Source of the DNA: Cellvibrionales bacterium UBA2511
Lineage (GTDB): Bacteria; Pseudomonadota; Gammaproteobacteria; Pseudomonadales; Porticoccaceae
Direction: 5' to 3'
Length of the DNA stretch: 7,078 bases
Assembly: GCA_002341315.1 (NCBI GenBank)
Contig: DDNV01000027.1
Span: forward strand, 5,404 to 12,481
Under the pieces are notes generated by a model that made no database searches, was not told the DNA's origin, and saw only the letters and a program-made list of their open reading frames with translations. The position numbers were made by a program, and so were the translations under genes. Below are positions 1 through 4,580 of this stretch, piece after piece (position 1 is the first letter of the stretch; each line of letters begins with the position of its first letter).

Positions 1-552
1 AGCAGGGAAGCTCACCACGCGCCCGCCCTCGACCATCTCGCGATTGATTTCGTACCAGAGCTGCTCAATATCGTCCAGTGAAGGCAACCGGGTGTTACCA
101 CTCATCCGTTCGATCATATCATCAAGAAAATCCGTACGATCCGGGTACTGGGCACTCACCAGAGAGTTGTTCAGAGTTGTGCGGGTATCCCCGGCAGCTG
201 CCGTCAGATGACCGAACATTTCCCTGAGGGAGCCGAGCCGGGTCTGCAACTGCTCGCGCAGGGCAGCCACTTTAATTTCGTTTTCAGCAAAGCTCTTTTC
301 CAGTGTTTCGGAGCGGCGCTCCTCGGCAGCGAGCTCAGCCTTTGCCTGCTTTAACAGTTCGGCACGCTCGGACCTGGCTCGCCGGAATGCCGCCTCCCGT
401 TCCGATTGTTCCCTGGACTCACTCAGCCGGGCATTTTTGATCAGCGTCAGCAGCTCATCCAGGGAAGCGGCATCCTCTGCCTGGACGGCACCGGATGCCG
501 GCAATAGCAAGGCGAACCCCAGTAACAGTGATTGAAGGAGAGAGCGGTTCAT
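1..552 (-). CDS. MotA/TolQ/ExbB proton channel family protein, TtpC-like (N-terminal 184 residues, partial)
   Basis: The reading frame is open from the ATG at 552 to the left edge, giving 184 codons; the C-terminal half is outside the window. Residues 1-25 look like a Sec signal peptide: a basic MNR start, a leucine-rich core, and a likely cleavage after AVQA. Residues about 30-110 are rich in Glu, Arg, Lys, Ala and Leu and should form a periplasmic coiled coil. In the large ExbB-like proteins of TonB2 systems (TtpC of Vibrio), such a periplasmic domain precedes the three-helix ExbB/TolQ proton-channel domain; that domain is not visible here, so the assignment rests on the N-terminal domain and on the DUF3450 gene just upstream. 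The start is well supported: an ideal GGAGGT lies 6 bases before the ATG, and the ATG overlaps the DUF3450 stop as ATGA, implying translational coupling. The inferred role is helping to energise TonB-dependent outer-membrane uptake, probably of iron complexes. Confidence 0.8.
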   Translation of the reverse strand, partial: MNRSLLQSLLLGFALLLPASGAVQAEDAASLDELLTLIKNARLSESREQSEREAAFRRARSERAELLKQAKAELAAEERRSETLEKSFAENEIKVAALREQLQTRLGSLREMFGHLTAAAGDTRTTLNNSLVSAQYPDRTDFLDDMIERMSGNTRLPSLDDIEQLWYEINREMVEGGRVVSFPA

Positions 553-1394
553 TGCACCACCTCCGGTGCCGGAATCGGCAACTGAAGCATATCCACAGCC
601 GCCCGTTTTCGGGCAATGCGAATACCCTCTGCGACCGCACTGCGATAATCACCGCTGTCGAGAACCTGCCAGCTGCGACTCCGTTGATCCCAGGCCGCAG
701 TGATCTGCTGATCGGGCGTTTGATAAATCAGCGCGATGCGGCCCACACGCAACAGGATCACCTCGCGAGGCTTGCCATCCATCATGACGGTGTCCGTGTA
801 GTTGTCGATGCGGGCACCGTATTCACTCTCGATTTTGTAGGCTTCCAACACCTGACGAAATTTTTCTGCACTGCTCAAATCAGCACGCGACAGGTTGGCG
901 TGCAAACGGGCAATGCGGTCGCGACGCTCATCCAGCAGAAACGGCATATCCAGAGAGACAAACTGCTCCAGAGCGTTGATCATTTTGAGGGTGAGTGGCG
1001 TGATCTGCCGTTCCATCAGTGTGGCATTCTCGATAGAGGACTCCAGGTCGGTGATGGTCTGGCGCTGATCCGCCAACTGCGCATCCAGTTGGGCGTTATA
1101 GACCTTCAGCCCCTCAATCTGTTTGTTGACCTGCTTGAAACTCTGAAACAATTCATCTGCTTCGTCGGCGATTGTGTCCACCCGTTGCTGGGACGATTTC
1201 GCGGCGCCAATCTTGGCTTTTTCCGCTGCCACAACATCATCGACATCCGCCGCCTGGGTGGCGGACACCATCATCAAAGAAGCACTAACCAGCAGCAACA
1301 CACCCCTGAGCGGGCCACAAATCCGGTTTTCCTCAACCCGGTCGATGACGCCACTAACAGGCATGAAACGTGAGAGCAATCGATTGAAAATCAC
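549..1394 (-). CDS. DUF3450 family secreted coiled-coil protein of a TonB-type cluster
   Basis: This is a DUF3450-type protein, a family of unknown biochemical function usually encoded just before a TtpC/ExbB-like gene in TonB2-type iron-uptake clusters, as here. The mature part begins near AADVDD (codon at about 1250) after a hydrophobic stretch and a Sec-like cleavage site ATQA. A long heptad-rich coiled coil follows (KQVNKQIEGL region onward). The segment FVSLDMPFLLDERRDR and a compact C-terminal part (VGRIALIYQT, then SWQVLDSGDYR) resemble the family as I know it. The start is uncertain. GTG at 1394 has GGAG 5 bases upstream and is used here. ATG at 1364 has no ribosome site. ATG at 1439 lies within the predicted promoter, upstream of its likely transcription start. 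An in-frame ATT at 1322 has GAGGA at 7 bases and would give a normal 24-residue signal peptide and a 257-residue protein. Everything from 1322 to 549 is secure. The stop overlaps the next gene's ATG. Confidence 0.85.
   Translation of the reverse strand: MIFNRLLSRFMPVSGVIDRVEENRICGPLRGVLLLVSASLMMVSATQAADVDDVVAAEKAKIGAAKSSQQRVDTIADEADELFQSFKQVNKQIEGLKVYNAQLDAQLADQRQTITDLESSIENATLMERQITPLTLKMINALEQFVSLDMPFLLDERRDRIARLHANLSRADLSSAEKFRQVLEAYKIESEYGARIDNYTDTVMMDGKPREVILLRVGRIALIYQTPDQQITAAWDQRSRSWQVLDSGDYRSAVAEGIRIARKRAAVDMLQLPIPAPEVVQ
559..564 (-). promoter_or_regulatory. Strong ribosome binding site of the TtpC-like gene
   Basis: GGAGGT lies on the minus strand with 6 bases to the ATG at 552, inside the last codons of the DUF3450 gene. 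It fixes the start of the downstream gene and, with the ATGA stop-start overlap, suggests coupled translation of the two proteins. Confidence 0.8.
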
Positions 1395-1424
1395 AGAAAC
1401 TCCAACACAACCAAAACAGAAGAA

Positions 1425-1443
1425 GCTAACTATTATCATTACA
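1425..1443 (-). promoter_or_regulatory. Putative Fur box upstream of the DUF3450-TtpC operon
   Basis: On the minus strand the 19-mer TGTAATGATAATAGTTAGC matches the classical Fur consensus GATAATGATAATCATTATC at 14 of 19 positions by eye, with an unbroken run of ten. In the 7-1-7 description the first half-site TGATAAT is perfect and the second matches 4 of 7. It covers the predicted -10 element, the position expected for a repressor. Iron-responsive control of a TonB-type cluster is well established elsewhere; here it is inferred from the sequence. Confidence 0.65.
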
Positions 1444-1460
1444 ATTTACTGAACAAGCAA
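1432..1460 (-). promoter_or_regulatory. Putative sigma-70 promoter of the DUF3450-TtpC operon
   Basis: The -35 candidate TTGCTT (1460-1455, 3 of 6 to consensus) is separated by exactly 17 bases from the -10 candidate GATAAT (1437-1432, 5 of 6). Transcription would begin near 1425. This would leave the ATG at 1439 off the transcript and give a leader of about 30 bases to GTG 1394 or about 100 bases to the ATT at 1322. The promoter lies in the short gap after folA and overlaps the Fur-box match. Confidence 0.55.
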
Positions 1461-1481
1461 ATAGTCCGACTGTAACCGGTA

Positions 1482-1994
1482 TCAGCATCTGCGGCGTTCG
1501 AGCACCTGAAAGTAGTAGGGGATATCAGCCTGATTTTCCGGCTGTTTTCGCGCCACTTCCCGCCAACAGGTCTCATCGAAATCAGGGAAGAAGGCATCGC
1601 CCTCTACCGCTGTATCAACCCGGGTAATATAGAGCCGATCAGCCAGCTCAATGGCGCTGCGATAGATCTGCTCGCCACCGATCACCATCACCTCTCCTGC
1701 GGCCACAGCACCGGGGTCAGCAGCAGCCAGTGCCATCGCATCGGCAAGCGACGTGGCTGAAATGACACCGGCGTGTTGCCAGCAGGGGTCACGGCTGATC
1801 ACGATATTCAGCCTCCCCGGCAATGGCCGGCCAATGGACTCGAAGGTTTTGCGGCCCATCAGAATCGGTTTGCCCATGGTGACCGACTTGAAATACTTCA
1901 AATCGTCCGGCAACCGCCAGGGCAAAGCATTATTTCTACCAATGGCACGATTTCGATCCATCGCAACAATCAGGGAAAGTGTCAGACAAACCAT
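1482..1994 (-). CDS. folA: Dihydrofolate reductase
   Basis: FolA reduces dihydrofolate to tetrahydrofolate with NADPH in the cytoplasm, recycling the dihydrofolate made by ThyA, and is the target of trimethoprim. The protein has 170 residues, slightly longer than the E. coli enzyme (159). It shows the full family pattern: SLIVAMDRNRAIG strand and loop at 7-19; LPWRLPDDLKYF at 24-35 with Asp31 aligning to the catalytic Asp27 of E. coli; GRKTFESIGRPLPGR at 47-61 for cofactor and substrate contacts; VIGGEQIY at 104-111 with the GG pair; and EGDAFFPDF at 131-139. The N terminus carries about four extra residues relative to E. coli. The ATG is only 4 bases after the thyA stop and lacks a clear ribosome site, so translation is probably coupled to thyA. 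It is the last gene of the lgt-thyA-folA unit; no hairpin terminator follows its stop. Confidence 0.97.
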   Translation of the reverse strand: MVCLTLSLIVAMDRNRAIGRNNALPWRLPDDLKYFKSVTMGKPILMGRKTFESIGRPLPGRLNIVISRDPCWQHAGVISATSLADAMALAAADPGAVAAGEVMVIGGEQIYRSAIELADRLYITRVDTAVEGDAFFPDFDETCWREVARKQPENQADIPYYFQVLERRRC

Positions 1995-1998
1995 CGGG

Positions 1999-2904
1999 TT
2001 ACACCGCTACCGGCGCTGAAATCGGGGCGTGGGACTGATAATCAAGCAGTTCGAAATCCTCGAAGCGGAAGTCGAACAGATCGGTCACAGCTGGGTTGAT
2101 GACCATACGGGGGAGCGGCAAAGGCGACCGCCCCAGCTGCTTTTCCACCTGCTGCACATGGTTGGCGTAGAGATGCGCATCGCCAAAGGTATGCACGAAA
2201 TCCCCCGGTTTCAGACCGGTGACCTGGGCCACCATCAGAGTCAGCAGCGCATAGGAGGCAATATTGAACGGCACTCCGAGGAACACGTCGGCACTGCGCT
2301 GGTACAACTGACAGGACAGCCGCCCGTCAGTGACGTAAAACTGAAACAGGCTGTGGCAGGGTGGCAGGCCGGACTTGACCATCACCGGAATGTCCTTGGG
2401 GTTCCAGGCGGAGACGATCAGACGGCGGGAATCCGGATTGCTTCGAATATCCCCAATCACCTGAGCCAGTTGATCCACACCCTCGAAGTTGCGCCACTGG
2501 TGGCCATAGACCGGCCCCAGATCGCCGTATTGAGCGGCAAAGACTTCATCTTCGCGAATCTTCGCCACGAACAGCTTCATCTGCTCGCGCCACTCGGCGC
2601 TGTACATGGGATAGTCGTCGGCCTGCCCGGTCTGGTTGAGCCAGCTCTGGAACGGCCAATGGTTCCAGATGTTGACGCCGTTTTGCACCAGATAGCGGAT
2701 ATTGGTATCACCACGGATAAACCACAGCAGCTCATGAATGATCGATTTCAGGTGAACCTTCTTGGTCGTGACCAGCGGAAAGCCCTCGGTCAGGTCGAAG
2801 CGCATCTGATAACCAAACACGCTGAGGGTGCCTGTACCGGTGCGATCTTCCTTGCGGACACCACTGTCCCGAATGTGGCGCATCAGCTCGAGGTATTGCT
2901 TCAT
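1999..2904 (-). CDS. thyA: Thymidylate synthase (long form with inserted segment)
   Basis: ThyA methylates dUMP to dTMP using 5,10-methylene-tetrahydrofolate and releases dihydrofolate, which the next gene product, FolA, reduces. The 301-residue protein shows the classical signatures: [12 protein letters not shown] at 20-31 (phosphate-binding Arg21), FPLVTTKK at 42-49, [15 protein letters not shown] at 55-69, [12 protein letters not shown] at 127-138, the nucleophile Cys183 in [12 protein letters not shown], the dUMP-binding [14 protein letters not shown] at 201-214, and HLYANH at 244-249. It is 37 residues longer than E. coli ThyA. The extra length falls at about 82-126, between the N-terminal block and GDLGPVYG, where longer ThyA proteins such as that of Lactobacillus casei also carry an insertion. 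The start has a good GAGGGG ribosome site 5 bases upstream and matches the E. coli N terminus (MKQYLELM). It lies 19 bases after lgt. Confidence 0.98.
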   Translation of the reverse strand: MKQYLELMRHIRDSGVRKEDRTGTGTLSVFGYQMRFDLTEGFPLVTTKKVHLKSIIHELLWFIRGDTNIRYLVQNGVNIWNHWPFQSWLNQTGQADDYPMYSAEWREQMKLFVAKIREDEVFAAQYGDLGPVYGHQWRNFEGVDQLAQVIGDIRSNPDSRRLIVSAWNPKDIPVMVKSGLPPCHSLFQFYVTDGRLSCQLYQRSADVFLGVPFNIASYALLTLMVAQVTGLKPGDFVHTFGDAHLYANHVQQVEKQLGRSPLPLPRMVINPAVTDLFDFRFEDFELLDYQSHAPISAPVAV

Positions 2905-2909
2905 ATTTG

Positions 2910-2915
2910 CCCCTC
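2910..2915 (-). promoter_or_regulatory. Ribosome binding site of thyA
   Basis: GAGGGG on the minus strand with 5 bases to the thyA ATG at 2904. It is the only strong ribosome site in the lgt-thyA-folA unit; lgt and folA both start without one. Confidence 0.7.
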
Positions 2916-2923
2916 TTCCGCCA

Positions 2924-3727
2924 CTAACGGACGGTATCGATTCTACCCGACCGCAGCCAACTCCAGAGTATCAGGCCAACGCCCACGGCAATCATCGGCA
3001 GACTGAGCAGCTGCCCCCGCGTCACCCAGTCAAAAAGATCAAACCCGATATGGCCATCGGGCTCCCGAAAAAACTCAACGGCAAATCGAAAGCTGCCATA
3101 GAGCACCAGGAACAGTCCACTGACCATGCCGACGGGTCGGGGCTTCCGGGTAAAAAACAGCAGCACCAGGAACAGCACCAGCCCCTCCAGAAATGCCTGA
3201 TAAAGCTGCGAGGGGTGTCTTGGCAACTGCAACGGATCATTGGGAAACACCATACCCAGCCACGAACTGGTATACCGCCCCCAGAGCTCCTGCCCGATAA
3301 AATTACCTATCCGACCCAACCCCAGACCAATAGGCACCATGATGGTGACAAAATCCCCCAGTGCCAGAAAGGATTGATTGATGCGACGACTGAACAGCCA
3401 GAGGGCAATCAGCACCCCCAAAAGACCGCCATGGAAGGACATTCCGCCCTCCCAAACCCGGAATAACCAAAGAGGGTCCGACAACCATTTATCGAGATTG
3501 TAAAACATGACATACCCGAAGCGGCCGCCGAGGATCACGCCAAAGGCACCATACACCACCAGATCTTCAACCTGCGTGCGGCGCACCGGGGACCAGGGCC
3601 GTTCGCTGCGACGCAACGCCAGCAACCAGGCCGCAATAAACCCAACCAGATACATCAGGCCGTACCAATGGACCGTCAGTGGGCCGAGGGCAAAGGCGAC
3701 AGGATCAATCTGGGGATAGCTCAGCAT
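2924..3727 (-). CDS. lgt: Prolipoprotein diacylglyceryl transferase
   Basis: Lgt is the inner-membrane enzyme that transfers diacylglycerol from phosphatidylglycerol to the lipobox cysteine of prolipoproteins, the first step of lipoprotein maturation. The 267-residue protein has several hydrophobic segments, consistent with the seven-helix Lgt fold. Diagnostic motifs are [11 protein letters not shown] at 20-30, [11 protein letters not shown] at 67-77, MSFHGG at 96-101 (His99, matching the conserved His103 of E. coli), the Lgt signature [14 protein letters not shown] at 138-151 (Arg139, Asn142, Glu147), HPSQLYQ at 171-177, and [12 protein letters not shown] at 213-224, with Arg214 and Glu218 in the positions of E. 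coli Arg239 and Glu243. The ATG at 3727 is the first possible start, because an in-frame TGA lies 12 bases upstream, and the N terminus aligns with E. coli Lgt. No clear ribosome site is visible. It is the first gene of lgt-thyA-folA. Confidence 0.97.
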   Translation of the reverse strand: MLSYPQIDPVAFALGPLTVHWYGLMYLVGFIAAWLLALRRSERPWSPVRRTQVEDLVVYGAFGVILGGRFGYVMFYNLDKWLSDPLWLFRVWEGGMSFHGGLLGVLIALWLFSRRINQSFLALGDFVTIMVPIGLGLGRIGNFIGQELWGRYTSSWLGMVFPNDPLQLPRHPSQLYQAFLEGLVLFLVLLFFTRKPRPVGMVSGLFLVLYGSFRFAVEFFREPDGHIGFDLFDWVTRGQLLSLPMIAVGVGLILWSWLRSGRIDTVR

Positions 3728-3763
3728 GCAATCAGTTCATCTACAGCGGGATATTCTGCGGCG

Positions 3764-3792
3764 ATCATAGCTTGTCACCGGGTGGGGTACAA
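3764..3792 (-). promoter_or_regulatory. Putative sigma-70 promoter of lgt-thyA-folA
   Basis: On the minus strand the -35 candidate TTGTAC (3792-3787, 3 of 6) is followed after exactly 17 bases by the -10 candidate TATGAT (3769-3764, 5 of 6). Transcription would start near 3757, about 30 bases before the lgt ATG. The site sits in the 72-base divergent gap between lgt and the NRDE gene and reaches to within 8 bases of the latter's ATG, so the two genes may compete for polymerase. Confidence 0.5.
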
Positions 3793-3799
3793 TGACGGC

Positions 3800-4567
3800 A
3801 TGTGTTTGATGATACTGGCTTGGCAAACCCACCCCGAGTTCCCGCTGATCGTTGTCGCCAACCGCGATGAATACCACCAGCGGCCTTCGACACCGCTGCA
3901 TTTCTGGACAGATGCGCCGGATATTCTGGCGGGTCGGGACCTGAAGGGCGGTGGTACATGGCTCGGGGTCAACCGCAACGGTCGCTGGGCCGGGGTCACC
4001 AATTACCGGGAGGGTCGGGAAAACCCGGCCCCGCGATCCCGCGGCGACCTCACCCGAGAATTTTTACAGGGCGGCATGCCAGCTGTCGACTACGCCGGGC
4101 AGGTTATCCGCCATGGGGCGGACTACAATGGCTTCAACCTGCTGGTTGGAGATAGCGAAACACTGGCGTATTGCTCAAACCGTCACAGTGCAGCAAAGAT
4201 TCTGCCACCAGGCATCTACTCATTGTCCAACCATCTGCTGGATAGCCCCTGGCCCAAAGCGGAACATGCCAAAGCTGCGTTGACAGCACTGCTGCAAAAA
4301 CAGCAGACGCCCGATTTTTCCTCCCTGGCGGCCTGCCTGCAACGGCAGGCACCTTTTGCCGATGAAGTCCTGCCGGATACAGGCGTGGGTATCGCACTGG
4401 AAAGAATGTTGTCCCCACCGTTTATCTGTGGTCATGAGTACGGCACTCGCTGCACCAGCGTGCTTTTGATGAGTCGTGCAGGGATTATGCAAATGACCGA
4501 ACAGAATTATCAACTGGGCGGCCGACCGGGACAGCGTCTGTCCTTTAACCTCGACCGCAAGCCTTAA
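3800..4567 (+). CDS. NRDE (TANGO2-like) family protein
   Basis: The 255-residue protein belongs to the NRDE family (Ser/Thr-rich protein T10 / TANGO2). It starts with the typical MC and carries the defining NRDE at 21-24. Further conserved-looking blocks are AGRDLKGGGTWLGVN at 44-58, WAGVTNYR at 63-70, SRGDL at 80-84, YNGFNLLVGD at 109-118, YSLSNHLLDSPWPK at 140-153, and GTRCTSVLL at 215-223. The family has an Ntn-hydrolase-like fold, and Cys2 would become N-terminal after Met removal. Eukaryotic and some bacterial members have been linked to haem trafficking and to lipid/acyl-CoA metabolism, but the reaction is not settled. The frame is open further upstream, but the ATG at 3800 matches the family N terminus and a longer product would overlap lgt in antisense. 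There is no signal peptide, so it is probably cytoplasmic. The ribosome site is weak (GGTGGGG 12 bases upstream). It is the only plus-strand gene here. Confidence 0.93.
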   Translation: MCLMILAWQTHPEFPLIVVANRDEYHQRPSTPLHFWTDAPDILAGRDLKGGGTWLGVNRNGRWAGVTNYREGRENPAPRSRGDLTREFLQGGMPAVDYAGQVIRHGADYNGFNLLVGDSETLAYCSNRHSAAKILPPGIYSLSNHLLDSPWPKAEHAKAALTALLQKQQTPDFSSLAACLQRQAPFADEVLPDTGVGIALERMLSPPFICGHEYGTRCTSVLLMSRAGIMQMTEQNYQLGGRPGQRLSFNLDRKP

Positions 4568-4580
4568 AGTAACCGGGGAT

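Noticed and set aside
495..1373. Plus-strand open frame (292 codons) opposite DUF3450 and the TtpC-like start
   Set aside because: It is antisense to two well-supported coupled genes, has a His/Gln-rich composition typical of shadow frames, and has no recognisable domain.
1395..1439. ATG at 1439 as the start of DUF3450
   Set aside because: It lies within the predicted Fur box and promoter, upstream of the likely transcription start, has no ribosome site, and would put about 50 residues before the signal-peptide core.
2029..3006. Long plus-strand open frame (325 codons) opposite thyA
   Set aside because: It lies wholly antisense to a certain thyA and runs past its start toward lgt, shows no recognisable family motif, and is explained by codon bias of the real gene.
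3772..3793. TTGTCA and TACAAT as a plus-strand promoter for the NRDE gene
   Set aside because: The two hexamers are only 10 bases apart, too close for a sigma-70 promoter, and no other good -35 element fits the TACAAT.
3668..3799. Upstream in-frame extension of the NRDE gene to an ATG at 3668
   Set aside because: The extra 44 residues overlap the start of lgt in antisense and precede the family's characteristic MC N terminus; the extension is just open frame.
3728..3799. Riboswitch or small RNA in the lgt-NRDE gap
   Set aside because: Only 72 bases are available, mostly taken by promoter elements, and I see no conserved riboswitch core or strong hairpin.
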